A stretch of 64,000 bases of DNA, taken from the NCBI RefSeq assembly GCF_001431045.1, contig NZ_BCLE01000029.1, positions 1 to 64,000 of the forward strand. The letters run 5' to 3'. A model generated the notes under the pieces. The model saw only the letters and a list, made by a program, of their open reading frames with translations, ran no database searches and was not told the origin of the DNA. This stretch comes from Streptococcus orisasini (GTDB taxonomy: Bacteria > Bacillota > Bacilli > Lactobacillales > Streptococcaceae). Position 1 is the first letter of the stretch. Every line of letters starts with the position of its first letter. The translations under genes were made by a program, and so were the position numbers. Shown one piece after another: positions 36,561-44,480 of this stretch.

Positions 36561-36720
36561 TTTCAGGAGAGAAAAGATGCCCAGCATCTTTCACCGAAGG
36601 AGTAATACTTTCAGGTGTCTTATGACAGGACTGATAAACTGACGGACTTCTGGAGAGACCTTTTTAGGCGCCGAAGGGGCAAGGCATATGCTCAATCTCT
36701 CAGGCAAAAGGACAGAAGAT
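36561..36720 (+). promoter_or_regulatory. Tandem glycine riboswitch
   Basis: Two glycine aptamers lie in series. Aptamer 1 (about 36564-36633) has CAGGAGAG, CACCGAAGGAG, CTTTCAGGTG and GACAGGAC. Aptamer 2 (about 36649-36718) has TGGAGAG, GCGCCGAAGGGGCAA, AATCTCTCAGGCAAA and GGACAGAAG. The order, short linker and GCCGAAGG/CTCAGG cores are the known family pattern. It precedes a symporter gene rather than gcvT; in Streptococcus pyogenes the same arrangement lowers symporter expression when glycine is plentiful. Confidence 0.95.
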
Positions 36721-36772
36721 AAGTGGCTTTTGATGTTTTTCTAATACATTTCCGCTTATCCCCTTACTCACA

Positions 36773-36800
36773 GAAGTTGTCTGCAGGCAGCTTCTTTTTT
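36773..36800 (+). terminator. Riboswitch expression-platform terminator
   Basis: GAAGTTGTCTGCAGGCAGCTTC is an imperfect palindrome followed by TTTTTT. It lies between the second aptamer and the symporter ribosome site (AAAGGAGA), the correct place for a transcriptional off-switch. Confidence 0.8.
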
Positions 36801-36839
36801 CTATGACAAACGCGCAATCATCAAAGGAGATTGTTTTTC

Positions 36840-38171
36840 ATGTTGGACTTTTTTACGGCCCTTGACAACCTTGTTTGGGGAGCACCTTTGCTGATCCTCT
36901 TGGTGGGGACTGGGATTTATCTTAGTCTTCGGCTTGGGCTTTTGCAGATTTTAAAACTTCCTAAAGCTTTTAAGCTTATTTTTGCTGATGACAAGGGAGA
37001 AGGCGACATCTCAAGTTTTGCTGCCTTGGCAACGGCTCTTGCGGCAACTGTCGGAACTGGAAATATCGTTGGTGTTGCCACAGCCATTAAAGCAGGCGGG
37101 CCTGGTGCTCTCTTTTGGATGTGGATCGCTGCCTTCTTTGGAATGGCAACCAAGTATGCCGAAGGTTTGCTTGCTATTAAGTACCGTTCAAAAGATGCTA
37201 ATGGCGAAATTTCCGGCGGTCCAATGTACTATATCACTAACGGAATGGGCAAACGCTGGAAACCTTTAGCTGTTTTCTTTGCCCTTGCGGGTATTCTTGT
37301 TGCCTTCTTAGGAATCGGAACTTTTTCTCAGGTAAACTCTATTACATCATCGCTCGAAAACAGTTTTCATTTTTCGCCAAAAATTGTCAGTATCATTATC
37401 GCTCTTATCGTTGCCATTATCATCTTTGGCGGTATTCAGTCTATTTCTAAGGTTTCTGAAAAAATTGTTCCCTTCATGGCAATTATCTACATCATTGCAA
37501 CCTTGACTGTCATTTTCGCCAATGCCAATCAAATTATACCAGCCTTGAAGGCAGTCTTTACTGGAGCTTTTACCGGAACCGCTGCTGTCGGCGGATTTAC
37601 TGGAGCTGTTGTCAAAGAAGCTATTCAAAAAGGAATTGCCCGTGGTGTTTTCTCCAATGAATCTGGACTCGGATCTGCTCCGATTGCTGCTGCTGCCGCT
37701 AAAACAGAGCAGCCTGTTGAGCAGGGGCTTATATCAATGACAGGAACCTTTATTGATACTTTGATCATCTGTACTTTAACAGGCATGTCTATCTTGGTAA
37801 CCGGCAAATGGACAGTTGCAGGACTTGAAGGGGCTCCTTTGACCCAATCCGCATTTTCAACAGTTTTTGGAGCACCGGGAGCCGTTGCCCTAACGCTTTG
37901 CTTGGTTCTCTTTGCTTTTACCACTATTCTTGGTTGGTCTTATTATGGTGAGCGCTGTTTTGAGTTTCTCTTTGGAACAAAATACATTTCTGTATATAGA
38001 ACCATTTTCGTTGTTATGGTCAGCCTTGGAGGCTTCCTCAAATTAGAATTGATCTGGATTATTGCAGATATCGTCAATGGTCTGATGGCTCTGCCAAACT
38101 TGGTTGCTTTGCTTGCGCTCTCACCTATTATTATAAAAGAGACAAAGCTCTACTTTAACAGTAAACATTAA
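36840..38171 (+). CDS. Sodium:alanine/glycine symporter (AGCS family)
   Basis: This 443-residue membrane protein has about 11 transmembrane segments. It carries the AGCS sequences ALAATVGTGNIVGVATAI, GGPMYYI and FSNESGLGSAPIAAAAAK. It imports glycine or alanine with Na+. I start at ATG 36840, nine bases after AAAGGAGA; a TTG at 36831 lies too close to that site. Control by the tandem glycine riboswitch argues for glycine as a real substrate. A terminator follows. Confidence 0.93.
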   Translation: MLDFFTALDNLVWGAPLLILLVGTGIYLSLRLGLLQILKLPKAFKLIFADDKGEGDISSFAALATALAATVGTGNIVGVATAIKAGGPGALFWMWIAAFFGMATKYAEGLLAIKYRSKDANGEISGGPMYYITNGMGKRWKPLAVFFALAGILVAFLGIGTFSQVNSITSSLENSFHFSPKIVSIIIALIVAIIIFGGIQSISKVSEKIVPFMAIIYIIATLTVIFANANQIIPALKAVFTGAFTGTAAVGGFTGAVVKEAIQKGIARGVFSNESGLGSAPIAAAAAKTEQPVEQGLISMTGTFIDTLIICTLTGMSILVTGKWTVAGLEGAPLTQSAFSTVFGAPGAVALTLCLVLFAFTTILGWSYYGERCFEFLFGTKYISVYRTIFVVMVSLGGFLKLELIWIIADIVNGLMALPNLVALLALSPIIIKETKLYFNSKH

Positions 38172-38176
38172 ATCGC

Positions 38177-38207
38177 AAAAACCATTTTTTAATGGTTTTT
38201 GTTTTGC
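38177..38207 (+). terminator. Symporter gene terminator
   Basis: AAAAACCATT pairs with AATGGTTTTT around a short T loop and is followed by GTTTTG. Confidence 0.85.
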
Positions 38208-38215
38208 ACTAAACG

Positions 38216-38224
38216 TGCTATAAT
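38216..38224 (+). promoter_or_regulatory. mntE promoter (extended -10)
   Basis: TGCTATAAT ends at 38224, 31 bases before the mntE start; GGGAGA lies between. No strong -35 is seen. I find no manganese riboswitch. Confidence 0.6.
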
Positions 38225-38255
38225 AAGGACTATTAATACTTTTTGGGAGAACATC

Positions 38256-39458
38256 ATGGCGACACCAGCAGATAATCTCAAACTGGCACAACGTGGTCCT
38301 GTTGTCAGTATCATTGTTTATTTATTATTAACCGTATTTAAGCTTCTTGCTGGCCACTTTTTGCATTCGGCATCCCTGACAGCCGATGGTTTCAACAATG
38401 CTTCTGATATTGTAGGGAATGTCACTATTTTGATTGGTCTGCACTTAGCAAGCAGGCCTGCAGACAGTGACCATAAATTTGGCCATTGGAAAATAGAAGA
38501 TTTGGCCAGCTTGGTGACATCTTTCATCATGTTTACCGTTGGTTTTCAGGTACTTCTTGAGACGATCAATAAGCTGCTCAACAATGATCAAGTCAGGGTT
38601 GATCCTGTGGCAGCTTTTGTCGGTCTTATATCGGCTGCCTTTATGCTTATGGTTTACAGTTATAACCTTAGATTGGCTAAGCAACTTCATTCAGGTGCGC
38701 TAAAAGCAGCAGCAAAAGACAATCTATCTGATGCTTTAACGTCATTGGGAACAACCATTGCTATTATTGCCAGCAGCTTTAGCCTGCCTATTATTGATAA
38801 AGTTGCGGCGGTCATCATCACTTTCTTAATTTTAAAAACAGCCTATGATATTTTTATGACCAGTGCCTTTAGCCTTTCTGATGGTTTTGATGACAAGCAG
38901 CTGCAAGAGTATGAAAAAGCTATTTTAGAAATTCCTAAAATTTCAGCAGTTAAGTCCCAGCGCGGCCGTACTTATGGCAGCAATGTTTATTTGGATTTGG
39001 TTTTAGAAATGAATCCTGATTTATCCGTATATGAAAGTCATGCCATCACAGAAAAAGTTGAAAACCTGCTGCAAAAGCGCTTCAATGTCTATGATATTGA
39101 CATACACGTTGAACCAGCCGCTATCCCTGAAGATGAAATCTTTGAAAATGTCTATCATAAACTTTATAAATATGAAAAGATTATTTTATCTAAAATTCCT
39201 GACTATGAACCGCTTCTGGCAGAGCAGTTTATTTTAATTGATGAGAAGGGACACGTTAACACAAAAGAAGAATTCCTAAGTTCTCGGCCAAGTCGGGCAA
39301 ATCAATTCAGCTACTTTAAAATGATTTCTATCAGCCAAAAAACAAAGCTAATTACTTACGAATTGGATAATCACCGACATACAAGTCTTTGGCGCCGCCA
39401 TGAGAATTGGCGGGTTATTTACCATCAAATCACACCAATTGAAATACCAAAAAAATAA
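38256..39458 (+). CDS. mntE: Manganese efflux transporter MntE (CDF family)
   Basis: This 400-residue cation diffusion facilitator has metal-site residues in ADGFNNASDIVGN (about 43-55), HKFGHWKIEDLASL (about 73-86) and KDNLSDALTSLGT (TM5). The cytoplasmic domain has KSQRGRTYGSNVYLDLVLEMNPDLSV, split here only in description, as in pneumococcal MntE. The match over the whole length, including the C-terminal SISQKTKLI.YELD region, favours MntE over generic CzcD. It exports Mn2+ and so sets the Mn/Fe balance important for oxidative stress. I start at ATG 38256, after GGGAGA. Confidence 0.88.
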   Translation: MATPADNLKLAQRGPVVSIIVYLLLTVFKLLAGHFLHSASLTADGFNNASDIVGNVTILIGLHLASRPADSDHKFGHWKIEDLASLVTSFIMFTVGFQVLLETINKLLNNDQVRVDPVAAFVGLISAAFMLMVYSYNLRLAKQLHSGALKAAAKDNLSDALTSLGTTIAIIASSFSLPIIDKVAAVIITFLILKTAYDIFMTSAFSLSDGFDDKQLQEYEKAILEIPKISAVKSQRGRTYGSNVYLDLVLEMNPDLSVYESHAITEKVENLLQKRFNVYDIDIHVEPAAIPEDEIFENVYHKLYKYEKIILSKIPDYEPLLAEQFILIDEKGHVNTKEEFLSSRPSRANQFSYFKMISISQKTKLITYELDNHRHTSLWRRHENWRVIYHQITPIEIPKK

Positions 39459-39478
39459 GCCCCGCAGGACTTATTTTT
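39453..39478. terminator. Bidirectional terminator between mntE and the amino-acid ABC operon
   Basis: AAAATAAG (39453-39460) pairs with CTTATTTT (39471-39478) around CCCCGCAGGA. It overlaps the ends of both convergent genes. Confidence 0.75.
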
Positions 39479-40304
39479 TTATTGCTTTAGTTGCGACGTC
39501 TTCGCCAAACCATTTTTGAGAAATTTCTTGGAATTTGCCGTCTTTATACAGTTTCTCAAAGGCTTGGTTGATCTTTTTAACCAAGGTCTTATCAGATTTG
39601 CGAACGCCGACTGAGAAATCTTCGCTGGCATATTTTCCTTTAATAATATTATAGTTATCCAGTTCTTGCTCCTGTTTGAGATAGTAGTTGGCATAGACGC
39701 GGTCAATCAGGAGGCCGTCGATGCGGTCATTTTTTAAATCGATAAAAGCTTGTGTAAAGGTTTCATACTGGGTTGCATCATTATCCTTGACAATATCCTT
39801 TAAAACCTTAGGATTGGCTGTAAAAGCATCGTAACCAGATGAACCTGACTGCGCTCCTAAAGCCTTGCCCTTCATGTCGGCAAAGCTGGCAATGCCGGAA
39901 GATTTTTTAGCCACAAGAACCTGATCATTTTTCATGTAAGGTTCTGTAAAACTGACCTTACGGGCACGTTCTTTGGTTTTTGAATAGCCGTTCCAAATGA
40001 GATCAATCTTACCGTTTTTTAACTCGGTTTCTTTTAAATCCCAGTTGATGGGCTGCCATTTGACCTTGATACCATACTCAGCAAATACTGCATTGGCTAA
40101 ATCAACGTCAAAACCAACATTTTTCCCGTTTTTATCCTTGAAGCCCATAGGAACAAAAGTGTTGTCAAAACCAATGGTAATGGTCTTTTTCGATTCAAAC
40201 GTCTTCCAGTTATCCTTAGCATTAGTATCTTTTTTACCGCAGGCAATCAAGGTTACTGCTGCCAGAAAAGCTAGAAAAACCGCTGCTGCTTTTTTTAATG
40301 TCAT
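39471..40304 (-). CDS. Polar amino-acid ABC transporter, binding lipoprotein
   Basis: This 277-residue solute-binding protein (family 3) has lipobox LIAC (Cys22). The core TIGFDNTFVPMGFKDKNG and VGFDVDLANAVF contains the amino-acid-binding Asp and Arg motifs. It is the last gene of a permease-ATPase-binding protein operon. The substrate cannot be told from sequence; cystine, glutamine and basic amino acids are options. The C-terminal GKFQEISQKWFGEDV is typical. Confidence 0.9.
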   Translation of the reverse strand: MTLKKAAAVFLAFLAAVTLIACGKKDTNAKDNWKTFESKKTITIGFDNTFVPMGFKDKNGKNVGFDVDLANAVFAEYGIKVKWQPINWDLKETELKNGKIDLIWNGYSKTKERARKVSFTEPYMKNDQVLVAKKSSGIASFADMKGKALGAQSGSSGYDAFTANPKVLKDIVKDNDATQYETFTQAFIDLKNDRIDGLLIDRVYANYYLKQEQELDNYNIIKGKYASEDFSVGVRKSDKTLVKKINQAFEKLYKDGKFQEISQKWFGEDVATKAIKK

Positions 40305-40325
40305 GTTACTACCTAAACTTTCTTT

Positions 40326-40955
40326 TTATTTTGGATTGATTTTGATGATCTCATCAGAGATGTTTTGGGCAAACTGCATATCATGCGTGACAACAATCTG
40401 CGTAATTCCTATTTCCTGATTTTGTAAAATCAGCTTTTCCACTTCCTGACGCAGCTCCGGGTCAAGAGCACTGGTCGGTTCATCATAGCCAATAATTTTA
40501 GGATTAACCATCATGGCACGCGCCAAAGCTACCCGCTGCTTTTGCCCGCCTGATAGGGAATAAGGATAGGCATTTTCATGCTCCTGCAATCCTAGCCGTT
40601 TCAAAAGCTCCCTAGCTTTTTGCTTGGCCTCTTCTTTTGCTTCATGCATTGTTTTTGTCGGCGACAAAATTAAATTGTCTAAAACCGTCAGATGTGGAAA
40701 CAGCTGAAAATCCTGGAAGACAAAGCCCAGCAAGTTGCGATTTTCCAAATGATTTATGGGAACCTCTTCGTCATTATAGATGACCTGACCGGAATCAATT
40801 TTTTCCAGCCCTGCCAGCATTCTAAGAAGGGTTGTCTTCCCACCGCCGGACGGACCCACCAAGGATAAAATCTTGCCTTCCGGAATACTTAAATTAAATT
40901 GATCAAAAATCACTTTCTGACCGAATCGCTTGGATATATTTTTTAATTCTAACAT
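40326..40955 (-). CDS. Polar amino-acid ABC transporter, ATPase
   Basis: This 209-residue ATPase is of the HisP/GlnQ type, with Walker A GPSGGGKTT, signature LSGGQKQR, Walker [14 protein letters not shown] and H-loop VTHDMQFA. The last aliphatic residue of Walker B is Tyr (IIGYDEP rather than LLFDEP), a mild oddity. At 209 residues it is shorter than the usual 240-250, lacking most of the C-terminal extension. It lies 9 bases after the permease gene. Confidence 0.9.
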   Translation of the reverse strand: MLELKNISKRFGQKVIFDQFNLSIPEGKILSLVGPSGGGKTTLLRMLAGLEKIDSGQVIYNDEEVPINHLENRNLLGFVFQDFQLFPHLTVLDNLILSPTKTMHEAKEEAKQKARELLKRLGLQEHENAYPYSLSGGQKQRVALARAMMVNPKIIGYDEPTSALDPELRQEVEKLILQNQEIGITQIVVTHDMQFAQNISDEIIKINPK

Positions 40956-40964
40956 GATTCACCC

Positions 40965-41606
40965 TTACTTGTAATAGCTAAATTTCTTCTCAACATACTT
41001 AGATAAGAGAGTAACGATACCAATTAAAATCAAATAGATACCGCCAGCAATAAACATCGGTGCTAAGGTTGCATCTCGGTTGGCCGCTGTTTTGCTGGCC
41101 AAAAGCAAATCGCCCACACCCAAAACATAAACCAGCGAGGAATCCTTGACAAGGTTAATAATTTCATTAAAAACACTGGGCAGAACAATCTTAACCACTT
41201 GCGGCAGAATGATATAACGGATTGTCTGCAGCTGACTCAGCTTTAATACTTTTGCTGCTTCATACTGTCCCTTAGGAATGGCTTCAATACCTCCGCGGAA
41301 AATTTCCGCAAAATAAGCCGCATAGTTCAGCGTAAAAGCCAAGATAGCTGCAGGCATCCGATCAAAAGTGACGCCTGCACTGGGCAATACATAATAAATG
41401 AAAATCAGCTGCAAAAGGAGCGGCGTTCCGCGCATGACCCAAACATAAAGATTTAAAAGCCAGCGCAAAGGCTTGAACTTAATCTGCATCAGAAAAGCAA
41501 GAACAGCTCCTAAAGGAATAGATAAGATAATAACAATAAAAAAGACCTGTAATGTGATAAGCGCCCCATCTAAAAGACTGGGTAAAACTTCCGATATATA
41601 AGACAT
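40965..41606 (-). CDS. Polar amino-acid ABC transporter, permease
   Basis: This 213-residue HisM/GlnP-family permease has about five transmembrane helices. The EAA loop is GQYEAAKVLKLSQLQTIRYIILPQ, with RGGIEAIPKG just before it. It is first in the operon; GGAGAG precedes its ATG. A 25-base palindrome overlaps its promoter. Confidence 0.9.
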   Translation of the reverse strand: MSYISEVLPSLLDGALITLQVFFIVIILSIPLGAVLAFLMQIKFKPLRWLLNLYVWVMRGTPLLLQLIFIYYVLPSAGVTFDRMPAAILAFTLNYAAYFAEIFRGGIEAIPKGQYEAAKVLKLSQLQTIRYIILPQVVKIVLPSVFNEIINLVKDSSLVYVLGVGDLLLASKTAANRDATLAPMFIAGGIYLILIGIVTLLSKYVEKKFSYYK

Positions 41607-41634
41607 AATCTCTCCTGTAAAGATAATCGTTATT

Positions 41635-41663
41635 ATTATATCAAATTTTCTGAAAATTTGATA
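41635..41663 (-). promoter_or_regulatory. Amino-acid ABC operon promoter with overlapping palindrome
   Basis: TATAAT lies on the minus strand at 41640-41635. An 11-3-11 perfect inverted repeat (TATCAAATTTT at 41639-41649, AAAATTTGATA at 41653-41663) spans the spacer and the -35 position, where the hexamer is poor (TATCAA). This is the layout of an operator for a dimeric regulator. TATCA/TGATA half-sites recall the streptococcal CYS-box of the CmbR/CysR family, but the spacing differs. Confidence 0.65.
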
Positions 41664-41734
41664 GATAGATTTAAATCTTTAAGTATCTTTTGTCAGCCAA
41701 GCTAAATCAATCTCTTCAGTACAGGCAAGCAAAT

Positions 41735-41784
41735 AAGAGCAAGGTGGCTTTTCGATACCTTTTATCGAAAATTCCCCTGCTCTT
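41735..41784 (-). terminator. Terminator of the PhnA-like gene
   Basis: AAGAGC (41735-41740) pairs with GCTCTT (41779-41784), enclosing a second stem TTTTCGATA/TATCGAAAA. It lies immediately downstream of the leftward gene. Confidence 0.65.
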
Positions 41785-41814
41785 TCCCCTTTAATTTAAA
41801 AGACACTTCGCAAT

Positions 41815-42147
41815 CTACAGCTTTTTAACGAACTCCGATTTTAATTTCATGGCACCAAAACCGTCTATCTTACAGTCAATGTTGTGATCACCTTCAACGA
41901 TGCGGATATTTTTCACACGTGTTCCTTGCTTGAGATCCTTAGGTGCTCCCTTAACTTTGAGGTCTTTAATCAAACTGACAGTATCGCCGTCAGCCAGTTT
42001 GTTGCCATTGGCATCAATAGCAATAACTCCTTCATCCTCTTTAGCCTCTGCCGGATTCCATTCATAGGCACATTCTGGGCAGACTAAGAGAATGCCATCC
42101 TCATAAACATACTCTGAGTGACACTCTGGACAATTAGGTAAAGACAT
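41815..42147 (-). CDS. PhnA/YjdM family zinc-ribbon protein
   Basis: This 110-residue protein has an N-terminal zinc ribbon (CPECHSEY, then CPECAYEW) and a C-terminal SH3-like PhnA domain ([17 protein letters not shown]). Despite the name alkylphosphonate utilisation protein, the family has no proven role in phosphonate use, and no phn genes are nearby. Function unknown. It stands alone, with its own terminator, between the amino-acid ABC operon and mtlD. Confidence 0.9.
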   Translation of the reverse strand: MSLPNCPECHSEYVYEDGILLVCPECAYEWNPAEAKEDEGVIAIDANGNKLADGDTVSLIKDLKVKGAPKDLKQGTRVKNIRIVEGDHNIDCKIDGFGAMKLKSEFVKKL

Positions 42148-42246
42148 ATAAACTCCTTATTATTTTATTACTATCTAAGTTTACCTGAGTTTTCACTGCT
42201 TGGCAAGCCCCAAATCCCCAATTGACAGACGAGCCAAGCTGCTCCT

Positions 42247-42281
42247 AAAAAAGCAACTGAATGTCATTGCTTCAGCTGCTT
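42247..42281 (-). terminator. mtl operon terminator
   Basis: On the minus strand AGCAGCTGAA pairs with TTCAGTTGCT (one mismatch) and TTTTT follows. It lies just after the mtlD stop. Confidence 0.8.
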
Positions 42282-42288
42282 CTTACTA

Positions 42289-43437
42289 TTATTTTAAGGA
42301 TTGAATACTGGCTACAATTTCTTGTACCAAGGCTTCATCTGTTAGCCCTGTTACTTCTTTGATGACATCTTCCAAAGGTTTTTCCTGCAAGAGTTTTTGC
42401 AGCTGAACGCTTTGTTCATCTGTCTCATCTTTATATTGGAAAACATAAGCAACGGTCTTTAAAAGATTGTCATAAGATAATTGACGTTCTCTCAATTCGC
42501 GGATAGGGCGAATGAAGCGTTCATCATAACCTAATTTTCGAATTGGTGTACGGGCAACCCGCGCCACATCATCAACGATATAAGGATTTTCAAAACGGCT
42601 GATGATAATGTCGTGATAAGCTTTCAGCTCTTCTTCCTTGAACTCCCATTTAGCGATCAAGAGCTGACGAATTTCTCCCAGTACAGCTTTGACCTGCTCT
42701 TTAACCTGCTGGTTTTGAAGCGCTTCTAAGACTGTTTTAGCTCCAAAATAAGCGCCTGTATAAGCTGTTGTTGCATGGCCTGAATTAACTGAGAACAGTT
42801 TTCTTTCAATAAACGGTTCCAGATTTTCTTCATAGTGAACCGCTGACAGCTTCAGATCAGGATTCTTCATAGCTGCTGTTTCGACAACCCATTCCGAGAA
42901 AGGCTCAACCACAACAAAGAGCGGATCTTCGTGGATCTGAGCAGGCACAATGCGGTCAACTGCTGCATTTGGAAAACCGATATGGTCTTTGGCGAAAGCA
43001 AGATCATCAGAACTGAGATACTTTTGCACTTCTTCCCAAAGGAAGCTTGATCCTCCAATCATATTTTCACAGGCAATAACATCAAGCGGCTGTTTATTGT
43101 CGTTTTCACGGCGCTTTTCAATCCCTTGGGCAATCAATTCTGCAATAAAAGGTAAAATGTTTGGCCCAATAGCTGTTGTTACTAGATCAGCCTCTGCTAC
43201 AGCTTCTACAACAGCTTGGGGATTCTCCTTATTGTTAATTCCCGAAACATTTGATACAGCAATATGGCGTTTGCCATCTTCAGCAATTTCAATTTCATAA
43301 GCGTGCCGCTCATTGAGAGCACTGATAATCTTGTCATTGACATCAACAAAATCAATAGCAAAGCCGTTTTCAAATAAAATTTGTCCAATAAAACCGCGCC
43401 CAATATTTCCGGCACCAAAGTGTACTGCTTTTTTCAT
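42289..43437 (-). CDS. mtlD: Mannitol-1-phosphate 5-dehydrogenase
   Basis: This 382-residue NAD-dependent polyol dehydrogenase converts mannitol-1-phosphate to fructose-6-phosphate. It begins with the NAD-binding [18 protein letters not shown] and has the catalytic-site region [21 protein letters not shown] precedes the ATG. It is the last gene of mtlA-mtlR-mtlF-mtlD but is separated from mtlF by about 600 bases of repeats, so its expression could differ from that of the PTS genes. Confidence 0.96.
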   Translation of the reverse strand: MKKAVHFGAGNIGRGFIGQILFENGFAIDFVDVNDKIISALNERHAYEIEIAEDGKRHIAVSNVSGINNKENPQAVVEAVAEADLVTTAIGPNILPFIAELIAQGIEKRRENDNKQPLDVIACENMIGGSSFLWEEVQKYLSSDDLAFAKDHIGFPNAAVDRIVPAQIHEDPLFVVVEPFSEWVVETAAMKNPDLKLSAVHYEENLEPFIERKLFSVNSGHATTAYTGAYFGAKTVLEALQNQQVKEQVKAVLGEIRQLLIAKWEFKEEELKAYHDIIISRFENPYIVDDVARVARTPIRKLGYDERFIRPIRELRERQLSYDNLLKTVAYVFQYKDETDEQSVQLQKLLQEKPLEDVIKEVTGLTDEALVQEIVASIQSLK

Positions 43438-43461
43438 GGTATGCTCCTTTAACTAAGATAC

Positions 43462-43560
43462 AAAGGGCGTGAAGAAATCCGTATAAAAATAGGAAACTGA
43501 CGCTGTGTCCCCAAGACACAAGGAAGTTTATCTTTTTTACTAGGATTTTAGCCCGTGTTC
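43462..43560. repeat. B-type hairpin repeat, unit B1
   Basis: It runs from AAAGGGCGTG to GCCCGTGTTC. Pairings: AAATCC/GGATTT (43475-43480 with 43543-43548), AAACT/AGTTT (43494-43498 with 43525-43529) and apical TGTGTC/GACACA (43504-43509 with 43515-43520). It shares the frame of B2 and B3 but not the stem sequences. It lies immediately upstream of the mtlD ribosome site. Confidence 0.75.
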
Positions 43561-43567
43561 AATTACT

Positions 43568-43707
43568 AAGATACGGCAGAGGGTTGTTATCTAAGTGCTC
43601 TGCACTTGATAACAAACGCCAATCACCATTGTGACTTGGCTACCTCTCCCACTAACTTCGCTTGGTTAGTAAAATCGACTAACCAAACGAAGTGTCGCAA
43701 AGGACGT
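43568..43707. repeat. A-type structured repeat, unit A1
   Basis: About 140 bases, nearly identical to A2. Pairings: GGCAGAGG/CCTCTCCC (43575-43582 with 43643-43650, one mismatch), TTGTTATC+AAGTG with CACTT+GATAACAA (43584-43615), GCCAA+CAC with GTG+TTGGC (43618-43640), and a 16-base stem 43655-43670/43678-43693 with one mismatch. This is a junction of two hairpins closed by an outer stem, followed by a long hairpin. Confidence 0.85.
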
Positions 43708-43798
43708 CAGCGAGCAAAGTCAAAATTGGAGGTTCGACCAAGAGTCACAGGACTCTGGGAGAAGCTATCTTTTTGACACAGCTCGCAGCTCGTGTTCA
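43699..43798. repeat. B-type hairpin repeat, unit B2
   Basis: Pairings: GCGAGC/GCTCGC (43710-43715 with 43781-43786), GTCAAAA/TTTTGAC (43719-43725 with 43771-43777) and apical AGAGTC/GACTCT (43741-43746 with 43751-43756). All three are perfect, and none has the same sequence as in B1 or B3. Confidence 0.8.
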
Positions 43799-43805
43799 GT
43801 TACAT

Positions 43806-43953
43806 AAGATACGGCAGAGGATTGTTATCTAAGTGCTCTGCACTTGATAACAAACGCCAATCACCATTGTGACTTGGCTACCTCTGCCACTAACTTCGCT
43901 TGGTTAGTAAGTTAGTAAAATCGACTAACCAAACGAAGTGTCGCAAAGGGCGT
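43806..43953. repeat. A-type structured repeat, unit A2
   Basis: Second copy of the A unit. It differs from A1 by a few substitutions and by an 8-base duplication (GTTAGTAA) in the loop of the long hairpin. The outer stem GGCAGAGG/CCTCTGCC is perfect here. Confidence 0.85.
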
Positions 43954-44041
43954 GAAGAAAGCGAGAAGAAAATAGGATCCTGACGCCACGCGCTTTGCGC
44001 ATAAGGCAGGCTATCTTTTTCTCGACGCTTTTAGCCCGTGT
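43945..44041. repeat. B-type hairpin repeat, unit B3
   Basis: It runs from AAAGGGCGTG to AGCCCGTG and reaches the mtlF stop codon. Arms 43958-43975 and 44011-44031 pair imperfectly (AGCGAGAA..AAATAG with CTAT..TTCTCGACGCT); apical GCGC-TTT-GCGC is at 43990-44000. Confidence 0.75.
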
Positions 44042-44479
44042 CTATTTTACATTGCTCAACAGTTTAATAATTTCATCTTCTGTCTGTGCATCTGCCAATT
44101 TAACAACATTATCAACATCTGCGCAAAAGATAGAGATATTCTGAATAATTTGCAGGTGCTCATCACCAATACCGGCAATACCAAAGAGAACTGTAGCAAC
44201 CTGAGGATTATCCGGTGTTCCAAAATTAACGCCATCAGGTACCTGAACAACTGTGATACCGGACTTAAGAACATTTTTCTTAGCATCGTCGGTTCCGTGC
44301 GGAATAGCAATGAAATTGCCCATGTAAACAGATAATTCTTTATCACGCTGCACCATGGCATCAACATAAGCAGGCTCTACATAGCCGCCATCAAGCAAGA
44401 GCTGACCGCAAAAGCGGATGGCTTCTTCTTTATCTGCAAACTGCTGATTCAGTTTGATTAACTCTTTTTGAAATTCCAT
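44042..44479 (-). CDS. mtlF: Mannitol PTS EIIA component
   Basis: This 145-residue EIIA-Mtl accepts phosphate from HPr and passes it to the EIIB domain of MtlA. The phosphorylated residue is His61 in IAIPHGTDD. Length fits the stand-alone EIIA of Gram-positive bacteria. It starts one base after the mtlR stop, behind GGAGA. B3 repeat sequence begins right at its stop codon. Confidence 0.94.
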   Translation of the reverse strand: MEFQKELIKLNQQFADKEEAIRFCGQLLLDGGYVEPAYVDAMVQRDKELSVYMGNFIAIPHGTDDAKKNVLKSGITVVQVPDGVNFGTPDNPQVATVLFGIAGIGDEHLQIIQNISIFCADVDNVVKLADAQTEDEIIKLLSNVK

Positions 44480-44480
44480 C

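Noticed and set aside
43438-44041. CRISPR array between mtlF and mtlD
   Set aside because: The units are long (100-140 bases), internally folded and only two or three in number, without short regular repeats, unique spacers or cas genes.
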